Assembly: GCF_009711265.1 (NCBI RefSeq)
Contig: NZ_WMII01000027.1
Span: forward strand, 1-33,937
DNA length: 33,937 nucleotides
Direction of reading: 5' to 3'
From: Paracoccus shanxieyensis
Lineage (GTDB): Bacteria > Pseudomonadota > Alphaproteobacteria > Rhodobacterales > Rhodobacteraceae
Shown here: positions 1 to 7,746 of the stretch, one piece after another
Layout of the letters: each line of letters starts with the position of its first letter
Position numbering within the stretch: the first letter of the stretch is position 1
Notes under the pieces: generated by a model
Databases searched by the model: none
What the model was told of the DNA's origin: nothing
Seen by the model: the letters and a program-made list of their open reading frames with translations, nothing else
Position numbers and translations under genes: made by a program

Positions 1-287
1 GGGCGATCCGGCCGCTTGCCATCGGCACCCGGGTGCAGGCGCTCGCCGCCGCAGACGATTTCCTGCGCGCCACCGAGACGGGGACCGCCTCGATCAAGAG
101 CCGTCGCTGGCTGAACGACCCGGCGACAATGAAACAGATGGACCTGCTGCAGCGCGCGGGGCACGAGGCCAATGGGCTGGATTTCAGCCTGTCGAAATAC
201 GCTGCCAACTGCCATCTGAACTTCCGCTGGAACCGCGGCGCGATCACCGCCGCAGTTCTTGGCCGTGCGGAGCGATCGGCCGCATGA
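1..287 (+). CDS. C-terminal fragment of an unidentified protein (window edge)
   Basis: The reading frame is open from the left edge (codons in phase from base 3) to a stop at 285-287, so this is the 3' end of a longer gene; the GTG at 33 is probably internal. The visible residues include WLNDPATMKQMDLL near the middle and LSKYAANCHLNFRW near the end. A tail of this kind, a 'DPAT-x-KQ-x-x-LL' stretch followed by a basic/aromatic stretch, resembles the C-termini of some phage or plasmid helicase-like proteins, but I cannot confirm that. The stop overlaps the start of the next gene (ATGA at 284-287), which places it in the same operon as the recombinase. Confidence 0.6.
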   Translation, partial: AIRPLAIGTRVQALAAADDFLRATETGTASIKSRRWLNDPATMKQMDLLQRAGHEANGLDFSLSKYAANCHLNFRWNRGAITAAVLGRAERSAA

Positions 288-483
288 AACGCCCAAATCC
301 ACTGCCGCCCGACCAGATGACGCCCGCCGAGCGCCGCACTGAACTGTGCGGCCTGCTGGCGCTGGGGCTGGTTCGGTTGCGGATGCGGGATGGGGGCGAA
401 GTATCTGACGATACAGGAGAACTTTGCCTACACTATCGGCCCGACCGATGCCGTCATGCAACTCCAACTCACCGGAGAAATGC

Positions 484-487
<4 letters not shown>
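284..487 (+). CDS. Small conserved hypothetical protein of the recombinase operon
   Basis: The product is 67 aa with no recognised domain. It has a basic/proline-rich N-terminus, an amphipathic helix around residues 13-34 (MTPAERRTELCGLLALGLVR) and a basic tail. It starts at an ATG that overlaps the upstream stop by 4 bp, and its 3' end runs 4 bp past the ATG of the DUF2924 gene at 484. This is the coupled arrangement of a real operon member. Small proteins with the same 'MTPAERR-ELC--LALGLVRL' start precede DUF2924/recombinase pairs in Rhodobacterales; this is recalled, not searched. The function is unknown; a DNA-binding accessory role is only a guess from the context. Confidence 0.6.
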
Positions 488-935
<448 letters not shown>

Positions 936-939
<4 letters not shown>

Positions 940-2261
940 CGAAGCCGCCGGAAAAATCGAAGGTCGTCCGCAAACTGCGTTGCGCGGTCTACACCCGGAA
1001 ATCCTCCGAGGAAGGGCTGGAGCAGGAGTTCAACAGCCTCCACGCCCAGCGGGAGGCCTGCGAGGCATACATCGCTAGTCAGCGGTCGGAAGGCTGGGTG
1101 CTGGTCCGCGATCAGTATGACGACGGCGGCATCTCCGGCGGCACGCTGGAACGGCCCGGCCTGAAGCGGCTGCTGGAGGACATCGAGGATGGTCTGGTCG
1201 ATGTGGTGGTGGTTTACAAGATCGACCGGCTCAGCCGCTCGCTCGCCGACTTCGCCAAGCTGGTCGAGGTGTTCGACCGGAACGGGGTGACCTTCGTCTC
1301 GGTCACGCAGTCGTTCAACACGACGACGTCGATGGGCCGGCTGACGCTGAACATCCTGCTGTCCTTCGCCCAGTTCGAGCGCGAGGTGACGGCCGAGCGC
1401 ATCCGCGACAAGGTCGCAGCCAGCCGCAGGAAGGGCATGTGGATGGGCGGGGTGCCGCCCTACGGGTACCGGGTGGGAAACCGCAAACTGCTGGTGGACG
1501 AGGAAGCCGCCGCGCACGTCCGCTGGATCTTCGCCCACTTCCTCGAGATCGGGTCGGGCACGGAGCTGGCGAGAGAGATCACGAAACGCGGCATCCGGAC
1601 GCCGCGCGGCAACCGGATCGACAAGAAATACATCTACCGGATGCTGAGCAACCGCGCCTACATCGGCGAGGCGGTGCACAAGGGCGACAGCTACCCCGGC
1701 GAGCACGACGCCATCATCGACCGCGAGACGTGGGACCGCGTCCACGCCATCCTGCAGGAGAGCCCGCGCAAGCGCGCCGCGCGCACCCGCGCTGAGACGC
1801 CCGCACTGCTGAAGGGGCTGCTGTTCGGCCCGGATGGCGCGGCCTTCTCGCCGACGCATACCCGCAAGGGCGACAGGCTCTACCGCTACTATGTCAGCCA
1901 GACAGTGCTGAAGCATGGCGCTGGATCCTGCCCCATCGGCCGCGTGCCAGCGGGGGAGATCGAGGCCGCGGTCTTTGACCAGCTGCGCGCCGTGTTCCGC
2001 CAGCCCGAGATCGTGGCCGGGACGTGGAAGGCGGCGAGCGCCCACGCCAGCGACATCACCGAAGCCGACGCCCGCGCCGCCCTGCAGCAGATCGACCCGA
2101 TGTGGGGCGAACTCTTCCCCGCCGAGCAGGCGCGTATCGTAACGCTGCTGGTCGAGCGCGTGGACATCGGCACGGATGGGCTCAACGTCCGGTTGCGCAT
2201 GGATGGTCTTGGGAGCCTCGCCCGCGAGATGCGTGCTGGAGACATGGGAGCGGCCGCATGA
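936..2261 (+). CDS. Large serine recombinase (resolvase/integrase family)
   Basis: The product is 441 aa. The N-terminal resolvase domain (about residues 14-165) has YTRKS with the probable nucleophile Ser23, then GGISGGTLERPGL, the core DRLSRS and FEREVTAERIRDK. The Recombinase domain (about 175-280) includes GMWMGGVPPYGYR and LSNRAYIGEAVHKG. The zinc-ribbon region (about 295-345) keeps the LLKGLLFGPDG / RLYRYYVSQ pattern, but most of its zinc cysteines are missing, which I recall as usual for this alphaproteobacterial subgroup. Start ATG 936 overlaps the DUF2924 stop; the frame is open upstream but unrelated. It catalyses site-specific strand exchange through a 5'-phosphoserine link and is the best candidate integrase for this prophage or island. 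The att site cannot be deduced from this window. Confidence 0.92.
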
Positions 2262-2656
2262 CCCGCGAGCCGCCGATCCCCGAGACCATGACGCTCCATG
2301 TTCCGTTTCGCATCGTGAAGCGCGGCGGGCGCAAGGAGATGCAGCTTCCCCATGGCGTCCGGCCAGACCGCAAGGCGGACAACACGACGGTCAAGGCGCT
2401 GGCCCGCGCCTTCCGCTGGAAGCGGATGCTTGAGTCGGGCGAGTTTGCCACCATTGCCGAACTGGCCGAGCGCGAGGGGATCGCGCCGTCCTACATGACC
2501 CGCGTCCTGCGCCTGACGCTGCTCGCACCCGATATTGTCGAGGCGATCCTGGACGGGAAGCAGGGGCCGGAGGTGACGCTGGCGCGGGTAATGGAACCAT
2601 TCCCGATAGAGTGGGACGGCCAGTTACCTTCCCTTTGCAGCAGGCGCATCAAGTGA
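2258..2656 (+). CDS. Short HTH-like protein downstream of recombinase, C-terminus possibly altered
   Basis: The product is 132 aa and starts at an ATG that overlaps the recombinase stop (ATGA at 2258-2261). The middle, TIAELAEREGIAPSYMTRVLRLTLLAPDIV, is a good helix-turn-helix resembling ParB/KorB-type or phage-related DNA-binding proteins that follow DUF2924/recombinase genes. The last residues after EPFPIEWDGQ (LPSLCSRRIK) look unlike the rest. They coincide with the drop in GC and with a hairpin overlapping the stop codon, so the native end may have been replaced when the restriction-modification island arrived (inference). Probable role: DNA-binding accessory of the recombinase operon. 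Confidence 0.75.
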   Translation: MTREPPIPETMTLHVPFRIVKRGGRKEMQLPHGVRPDRKADNTTVKALARAFRWKRMLESGEFATIAELAEREGIAPSYMTRVLRLTLLAPDIVEAILDGKQGPEVTLARVMEPFPIEWDGQLPSLCSRRIK

Positions 2657-2681
2657 AGATACGCCTTGCTGGCAGTTTTTT
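2638..2681 (+). terminator. Putative Rho-independent terminator of the recombinase operon
   Basis: CAGCAGGCG (2638-2646) pairs with CGCCTTGCTG (2662-2671, one bulged base) around a 15-nt loop. Four bases later there is a run of six T (2676-2681). The structure overlaps the end of the small HTH gene, whose stop falls in the loop, and separates it from the RHH/methyltransferase operon. The loop is long and the U-tract is offset, so confidence is moderate. Confidence 0.5.
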
Positions 2682-2700
2682 GCTGCACTAAACACACCCT
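2666..2700 (+). promoter_or_regulatory. Candidate operator/promoter of the RHH-methyltransferase operon
   Basis: TTGCTG occurs twice in direct orientation, at 2666-2671 and 2680-2685 (14-bp period), with the inverse CAGCA just upstream at 2638-2642. Ribbon-helix-helix repressors often bind tandem short repeats, and the RHH gene starts at 2701, so this is a plausible autoregulatory site. No Shine-Dalgarno sequence precedes ATG 2701. The transcript may therefore be leaderless or nearly so. This is inference only; no convincing -10/-35 pair is visible. Confidence 0.3.
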
Positions 2701-2913
2701 ATGGCACGACCGAAGGGACGAACGAAGACCGCCAGGGTAACCATCAACCTGGATGAGCGAGCCTACGCCCTGTTGCTCGCCCTTGCGGATCGTGACGACG
2801 CGCCAGTGGCGCAGGTTGCTAGAAAGGCGGTCGTCGACTTCCTCAACCGCATGGAACCCAATATAGATCAAGGCTCGCTCCCTCTGGTGCGCCCGCAAAG
2901 AGAAGACAACTAA
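2701..2913 (+). CDS. Ribbon-helix-helix (CopG/Arc-like) DNA-binding protein
   Basis: The product is 70 aa. The N-terminus, KTARVTINLDERAYALLLAL, is a typical RHH beta-strand and first helix, followed by a second helix (APVAQVARKAVVDFLN). The stop overlaps the start of the first methyltransferase (TAATG, 2911-2915), so the two are cotranscribed. The likely role is transcriptional control of the restriction-modification genes, analogous to a controller (C) protein but with a different fold. It could instead be an antitoxin-like protein, but there is no toxin partner next to it. The absence of a Shine-Dalgarno sequence is odd. Confidence 0.75.
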   Translation: MARPKGRTKTARVTINLDERAYALLLALADRDDAPVAQVARKAVVDFLNRMEPNIDQGSLPLVRPQREDN

Positions 2914-4097
2914 TGGCGCACGGAACACAAGAACCCTCCCTGAATGAAGCGAATAGCTGGCCAGCTTCCGTAGATGCGGGAACAAAAGATAAATCATCTT
3001 TGTCAGAAGTTGATTGGGGCTTCCCTGACAGGCGTAGTCACAGCGAAATCGAAGGCGTTCACCCTTATCCTGCCAAGTTTATTTCAGAAATCCCAAGGGC
3101 ACTCATCAGCCATTTGCCGCTGCCTCGCAACAGTGCCGTGCTGGATCCGTTCTGCGGGAGCGGCAGTACTTTGGTCGAAAGCCAACGACTAGGCATTCCC
3201 GCTGTTGGAATCGACCTGAACCCTATCGCTTGCCTGATGTCACGCGTAAAGACCATGGCCTGCCCGACTGATTTAGAGCAGCATGCGGCACGGATTACTT
3301 TGAGTTCTGAAGAAACTACAGACATCGAAATTCCAGAAATCCCGAATCTTGATCACTGGTTCCAGCCAAACGTCCAGGTTGAGATCAACAGGATTGCTCG
3401 GTCTATCGTGGCCGCCCCAAGTGAAGCCCGCGATGCGCTCAAGCTAGCGCTTTCGAGTATTATTGTCAGAGTATCCAATCAGGAGAGCGATACCCGATAT
3501 GCGGCAGTAAAGAAGGACGTGGACCCTTCCACAGTTCCCAGGCTTTTCTTGCGCGCGGTAAATCGCATCAATGCTGCTCTCCAGAAACGAAACTACCCGT
3601 TGACCCCCGTGGAGGTTGTTGAGAGCGACATCCTGAAAGTAGAACCGAGTGTGATTGAGCGACCGATCGGACTGGTTGTGACATCTCCACCCTACCCGAA
3701 CGCCTATGAGTATTGGCTTTATCACAAATATCGGATGTGGTGGCTTGGGTATGACCCACTAAAAGTCAAGACTGACGAGATTGGTGCTCGAGCTCACTTC
3801 TTCAAGAAAAACCATCACACGGCTGAAGACTTCGCGCGACAAATGAGGCAAACGCTCACACTTTTGGATGGCGTCATAGTCAAGGGCGGCTTCGCGAGTT
3901 TCGTGGTCGGCCGCTCGAAGATTCATGGGAAAATATATGATAACGCAAAAATCATCACCGATGAGGCTGCGCCTCTGGGCTTCAAGCCGTTTTTCGTGAC
4001 AGAGCGAATACTGTCAGCCAATCGAAAGTCGTTCAACCTATCTCACGCAAATATTAAGACCGAAACTGTCTTGGTCTTGCGAAAGGAGGTCGAGTGA
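2913..4097 (+). CDS. DNA methyltransferase M1 (SPPY type, N4-cytosine or N6-adenine)
   Basis: The product is 394 aa. SAM-binding motif I is DPFCGSGST (residues 78-86), followed by GIDLNP (motif II region). The catalytic motif IV is TSPPY (257-261). HPYPAKF (50-56), just before motif I, is a conserved element of this N6_N4-methyltransferase branch. SPPY favours N4-methylcytosine, but N6-adenine cannot be excluded. The region between about 110 and 250 probably contains target-recognition elements. It sits in an operon between the RHH gene and a second methyltransferase, opposite a PLD endonuclease. The likely role is protective methylation of one strand of an asymmetric site. Base composition is clearly less GC-rich than in the phage genes, consistent with horizontal acquisition. 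Confidence 0.9.
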   Translation: MAHGTQEPSLNEANSWPASVDAGTKDKSSLSEVDWGFPDRRSHSEIEGVHPYPAKFISEIPRALISHLPLPRNSAVLDPFCGSGSTLVESQRLGIPAVGIDLNPIACLMSRVKTMACPTDLEQHAARITLSSEETTDIEIPEIPNLDHWFQPNVQVEINRIARSIVAAPSEARDALKLALSSIIVRVSNQESDTRYAAVKKDVDPSTVPRLFLRAVNRINAALQKRNYPLTPVEVVESDILKVEPSVIERPIGLVVTSPPYPNAYEYWLYHKYRMWWLGYDPLKVKTDEIGARAHFFKKNHHTAEDFARQMRQTLTLLDGVIVKGGFASFVVGRSKIHGKIYDNAKIITDEAAPLGFKPFFVTERILSANRKSFNLSHANIKTETVLVLRKEVE

Positions 4098-5581
4098 TGC
4101 GTCTTCGCTGGCATGATTACAAATATTACCCCTACGAGAAAGAGCTTGCCTCTCGAGAGGTAACGTCGCTAATCGGCCCTCCAGAAGCCACTGAAATGCC
4201 GGATGGCCTGGACTTGCGCGCAGCAACCTCAGGTTCTGGCTTAAAACGCCTAACCTACTTCAAGGGCTATGAGAATGGTTCCGACTTCATTTCAACAGTG
4301 CAGGCACAGCTGGAGGAAACCGCGCGAAACGGGAAAAACCGTCAGGCCACACGTTATTCAGTTCACGGCCTCCATGAATACAAAGGCAAGTTCAATCCAC
4401 AAGTCGCCAGAGCGCTTCTTAACATCTTCAAAATAGAGCCTGGGCAAGCTGTCCTTGATCCGTTCTGTGGTAGCGGCACCACCCTTGTCGAGTGCTGCCA
4501 TATGGGCGTCAACGCGATCGGCACCGACATAAATCCGCTCGCGGTATTCCTATCGAATGCAAAGCTTCTTGGGTTGTCGGTACAGCCCTGTGAACTGCAG
4601 AATGCGCACAAAGGTATCTCGACGCAGCTGCGATCTTCCAAAGGTAAGACCGCCCCTAAGTCTTCAGATGCGCGCCGAGAGTACCTTCTCAAATGGTTTG
4701 ATCCCGAAATTTTTGACGAAATCGAAGGCGTTCGGGCCACAATCGTCGATGTCGCTGGAGAACTGTCGCCAATCTTCTTGTCTGTAGCTAGCAATCTCCT
4801 TCGTGAGTACTCGCAACAGGATCCAAGGGACTTGCGGATCCGGAGGAGATCCTCACCGCTCCCGTCAAAAACGTTCACATCAGCGCTCTTGGATGCGCTT
4901 CCACAGATTATGGATCGGATACTTGCTGCGCGAGAACTGATTGGGGCGCGGGCACCTCTTGGTCGGGCGATACTTTGTGACGCATCCAAATTAACAGCAG
5001 ACTGCAGCATAACGAAATTCGACGCCGCAATCACTAGCCCGCCATATGCTATGGCACTGCCATATATTGACACGCAGCGCCTTTCGTTAGTTTGGCTTGA
5101 TCTCCTGGCGCCTGATCAGATTCACGAGCTCGAGGCATCACTGATTGGAAGCAGAGAGCTTCGCGGAAACTCAAGGCGTGAACTGCCTCAATTGCTCGCT
5201 GCAAATGAGGCTGAATTGCCTGATCAAGAGTACGAACTTTGCGTCAAGCTGGAGAATCTGCTCGGTGAAGGCGACGGATTTCGGAGGCGTGCCGTCCCGG
5301 CGCTACTCTACAGATACTTTGCGTCAATGAAGGCAAACTTCAGCTCGGTGAATACGCTGATGAAGGAGGGGGCTCCCTACGCTCTAATTGTGGGTCACAA
5401 CCACACGACAATCGGGGGAATGCGCCACGACATCGATACCCCATTGCATTTGTCTAGACTGGCGGAGTCCGTAGGCTGGAGAGTTGAAGAACTCATTCCG
5501 CTGCAAACCTATCGTCGCTATGGATATCATGTGAGCAATGCGGTTGCAGCCGAGACGATGATCATTCTTCGGAAAGAGTAG
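4097..5581 (+). CDS. DNA methyltransferase M2 (SPPY type)
   Basis: The product is 494 aa. Motif I is DPFCGSGTT (residues 121-129) with GTDINP downstream, and motif IV is TSPPY (313-317). The element HEYKGKF (93-99) before motif I corresponds to HPYPAKF of M1, so the two enzymes are distant relatives with different variable regions. Start ATG 4097 has a strong AGGAGGT (4084-4090) with a 6-nt spacer and overlaps the M1 stop (TGATG); a GTG at 4094 is the alternative. Two differing methyltransferases beside one endonuclease is the arrangement expected when each modifies one strand of a non-palindromic recognition site. The gene ends 23 bp from the converging endonuclease gene. Confidence 0.9.
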   Translation: MRLRWHDYKYYPYEKELASREVTSLIGPPEATEMPDGLDLRAATSGSGLKRLTYFKGYENGSDFISTVQAQLEETARNGKNRQATRYSVHGLHEYKGKFNPQVARALLNIFKIEPGQAVLDPFCGSGTTLVECCHMGVNAIGTDINPLAVFLSNAKLLGLSVQPCELQNAHKGISTQLRSSKGKTAPKSSDARREYLLKWFDPEIFDEIEGVRATIVDVAGELSPIFLSVASNLLREYSQQDPRDLRIRRRSSPLPSKTFTSALLDALPQIMDRILAARELIGARAPLGRAILCDASKLTADCSITKFDAAITSPPYAMALPYIDTQRLSLVWLDLLAPDQIHELEASLIGSRELRGNSRRELPQLLAANEAELPDQEYELCVKLENLLGEGDGFRRRAVPALLYRYFASMKANFSSVNTLMKEGAPYALIVGHNHTTIGGMRHDIDTPLHLSRLAESVGWRVEELIPLQTYRRYGYHVSNAVAAETMIILRKE

Positions 5582-5604
5582 TGCATCCTCGTCGCCTGTT
5601 TCGG

Positions 5605-7005
5605 TCACCACTGCGGCGAGATACCCGCAGGCAACCAGCACGCACCTTTTCCAACAAGCACACCACTCGTTGAAGCAGCCGTGAGCATGCCGTCTACGGT
5701 GGCGAAGAGCGGCTCGGCTGGATCGATAAATGTCGCCTTGAACACCGGGTCGGCTGGAGTGGGCCACTCTAGGATCATCGGATCATTGGCGGTCGGGACG
5801 TGTAAACCATGTGCCGCGGCATGTTCGCGAATGGCGCGCGCCGGTGGAGCCGGCATGAGCATCCTTACATCACGATGGCCGGGTTCGCCGGGCGCGTATC
5901 CGTAGGCCATTACATTGGTGCTAGATGCAGGAACTTCATGGCCGCCCAAATTTGAGACATGACGCATGCGAAGGTCGAACTCGGCGCGCGGTCTCTGATA
6001 CTTCCCAAATACGCCGAACCTTATCGTGCCAATGGTCGCAACCGGCACACTTACATTTGCAGTACCACTGCCTCCGGAGAAAAGTCTGGCACTGTCACGG
6101 CTGAGGCGAATGACCAACCCAGCAGCGCTACCCGCCAGAGTGGATCCGGTCAAAGCTGCCGCACCTTGAGTAGGCGTCGCGATGCTTGGAGCGAAGAGTA
6201 TATATGGGGGGAACGGCGAGCGCGGGCTGGATGCAAGCGGTCCGACAGTTGCAGTCGCCGCGCCGGGCGGTGCAGACGGCGCTGCTGCCGACGGCGTACC
6301 AGCCGACGTCGCCCCAGCCGGGGCAGTGCTGCTCTTGACCGAGACAGGAGGAAACTTGATCAGCGGCTTGAGACCAACTTTGCTTGTCGCCGCCCCACTG
6401 CTTGTGGAACTGGACTGCATGGTGCGTGGCGTAGGGGCCACACCAAGTATTCCAGCGGCAACAAGCGGCGCAAGGTCGGCAAGCGAGGACACCGTTGAGA
6501 GCCCAGGGCGAGTTCCATTAAACCAAGCGTCAATCGCGGCCGCCACGTCCGTAAGAACGTTTGCAGGATCGCCGGCCGACGAATCCAAGAGCAATCCCGC
6601 CTCGATGTTCATACCGGAAATGCCCGGAGTGGTCAGATTTGCCGATCCAACATATGCCGCCTGCGACCCATCCTGTCGTGTGAAGTGATAGACTTTTGGA
6701 TGAAATAGTCCCGCGGAGAAGCTGACGACCCCAATCTTAGCATTTGTTCTTGGATTTCCAACGAGATTGACCAGTGCTTCGATGTCGGGCTCTCCAGTTT
6801 CTCCGCCGTTTGATCCGATCACGCAGTTCGTCAATCGGTCTTGCGCCTTGAGCTCATTGAGCACTGGCACCAAAGGAGCCAATCCATCCGCACTGAAGTA
6901 TCCGGTTTGCCAGCGTAGGGCGTCGACAGCCTGCGGATTAAAGCTAGCGAGCCAGTCACCGAGTACGTCCGACGTGTTTCGAGATGCTGAGTCAATGTAT
7001 CGCAA
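5605..7005 (-). CDS. Phospholipase-D-fold restriction endonuclease, BfiI/NgoFVII-like
   Basis: The product is 466 aa. The N-terminal domain (about 1-190) has a single HKD-type active site: H102 and K104 in LFHPKVYHF, N123 in GSANLT and E135 in NIEAG. These match in order and nearly in spacing the H-K-N-E set known for BfiI (about 105/107/125/136), which forms one active site per dimer and needs no metal. A long Ala/Ser/Thr/Pro linker (about 195-290) joins a C-terminal domain (about 315-460; FGVFGKYQRPRAEFDLRM), probably the B3-like DNA-recognition domain. The start is TTG 7005: the frame is closed just upstream, and GGAG lies 9 nt away. The gene converges on the methyltransferases. A weak start codon suits a toxic nuclease. 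Confidence 0.8.
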   Translation of the reverse strand: MRYIDSASRNTSDVLGDWLASFNPQAVDALRWQTGYFSADGLAPLVPVLNELKAQDRLTNCVIGSNGGETGEPDIEALVNLVGNPRTNAKIGVVSFSAGLFHPKVYHFTRQDGSQAAYVGSANLTTPGISGMNIEAGLLLDSSAGDPANVLTDVAAAIDAWFNGTRPGLSTVSSLADLAPLVAAGILGVAPTPRTMQSSSTSSGAATSKVGLKPLIKFPPVSVKSSTAPAGATSAGTPSAAAPSAPPGAATATVGPLASSPRSPFPPYILFAPSIATPTQGAAALTGSTLAGSAAGLVIRLSRDSARLFSGGSGTANVSVPVATIGTIRFGVFGKYQRPRAEFDLRMRHVSNLGGHEVPASSTNVMAYGYAPGEPGHRDVRMLMPAPPARAIREHAAAHGLHVPTANDPMILEWPTPADPVFKATFIDPAEPLFATVDGMLTAASTSGVLVGKGACWLPAGISPQW

Positions 7006-7026
7006 GGCTACTCACTCCGATCGGGG

Positions 7027-7043
7027 GATATCGCACGAATATC
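7027..7043. promoter_or_regulatory. Dyad upstream of the endonuclease start
   Basis: GATAT (7027-7031) and ATATC (7039-7043) flank a 7-bp centre that itself contains TCG-CA-CGA, giving a nearly perfect dyad with one extra base. It lies about 20 bp upstream of the TTG start of the endonuclease. It is a candidate operator for delayed endonuclease expression. No copy of the same sequence is visible upstream of the RHH gene, which weakens the link to that regulator. Confidence 0.25.
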
Positions 7044-7317
7044 AGCCGCTTATGTCGAAGCACAAGCAGCAAGAGCTAGTGCGGGAGCGGTGCCACAACC
7101 GGGAAGCGGGACGCACGCGGCGGAGCATCTCAAAGTACCTTGTCCGCCTGTCGGTACCCATTGTACTCGTCGCGCTGCGATGAGTTCGATTTCTGTTCCT
7201 TCTTGACGAACGCCACTGGCATCGAAGTGCTCAACCGCGATCTCGAAAAAGGCACTGTATTGCAGCGGCTTACAAGAAATTCACTAAACTCGCGCAGTCA
7301 TGAGGTCCGGAGAATAT

Positions 7318-7344
7318 TGGCCCGGAGAGACCGCTTCCGGGCCA
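7318..7344. repeat. Perfect 9-bp inverted repeat (hairpin)
   Basis: TGGCCCGGA (7318-7326) and TCCGGGCCA (7336-7344) are perfect reverse complements with a 9-nt loop. No T-run follows on either strand, so it is not a standard intrinsic terminator. It could be an RNA structure or a protein-binding site in the otherwise empty intergenic region. Confidence 0.55.
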
Positions 7345-7399
7345 CCCAGCGCAGGGGCCAGTGTTCAGCCCTTCCCGCATAACCCTCGAAAACAACCAG

Positions 7400-7420
7400 A
7401 AAATCCGGCCGCAGCCGGAT
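7400..7420 (-). terminator. Weak intrinsic terminator-like hairpin
   Basis: ATCCGGC (7403-7409) and GCCGGAT (7414-7420) form a perfect 7-bp stem with a 4-nt loop. On the minus strand the stem is followed by a short T-run ending at 7400. It lies downstream of the IS110-family element on that strand and could stop read-through from the transposase and bridge-RNA transcript. The T-run is short. Confidence 0.35.
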
Positions 7421-7483
7421 AGGGAGAACGCTTTCGCAGGGGCAAGTGGCGGAGGGGATGGGTCTAGCGTCGAACCTTCTCTT

Positions 7484-7498
7484 GTGGATGCCGCTCTC
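7484..7498. repeat. IS1111-group right subterminal inverted repeat
   Basis: GTGGATGCCGCTCTC on plus; it is the exact reverse complement of 8844-8858. It marks the right end (downstream of the transposase gene) of the IS110-family element. Confidence 0.9.
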
Positions 7499-7499
7499 A

Positions 7500-7746
7500 T
7501 TTGCAAGGAATTTCTGAACTTTAGGCATGTGATCGAGTGCGGACTCTTGTCAGGCCTGTTCACGCGGCCCGATAGATGCCGCTGGCCGAGATGGTGATGC
7601 GCGGACCGGGGCCAAATCTCCAACAGCGAGCTCGAAGCTCTGAGAAGGTTTCTGGTTTGCCCAACCCGGATCATGTCGATCATGTGCCCATTCGGTTCAT
7701 GCCTTCCTCACAACTCTGCGGCCCGGCTTCGCTGTCTGCTGCCGGA
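7500..7746 (-). ncRNA. Candidate bridge RNA locus in the IS right end
   Basis: This is non-coding sequence between the transposase stop and the right inverted repeat, where IS1111-group elements encode their bridge RNA. Two short guide-like matches support it. On the minus-strand transcript, AACCTTCTC (from plus 7642-7650) is complementary to the nine bases spanning the right element/target junction (plus 7473-7481). Further 3', CCATCTC (from plus 7588-7594) is complementary to the left element end at plus 8860-8866. The order, target-type guide first and donor-type guide second, is the order known for IS621. Both guides end in the CTC facing the repeated AGAGA at the element edges. The transcript's exact ends are not determined. 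Confidence 0.6.

Larger units (their letters stand above)
7044..7478. other. Intergenic stretch without a convincing gene
   Basis: This stretch lies between the endonuclease promoter region and the IS110-family element. Short open frames on both strands have no start-site support and no recognisable domain. It contains two hairpins, at 7318-7344 and 7400-7420, listed separately. It may be flanking sequence of the restriction island or the remnant of a gene lost during IS insertion. Confidence 0.4.

Noticed and set aside
7140..7528. Short open frames on both strands between the endonuclease and the IS110-family element
   Set aside because: No ribosome-binding site, no domain, and they cross hairpins and the IS edge.
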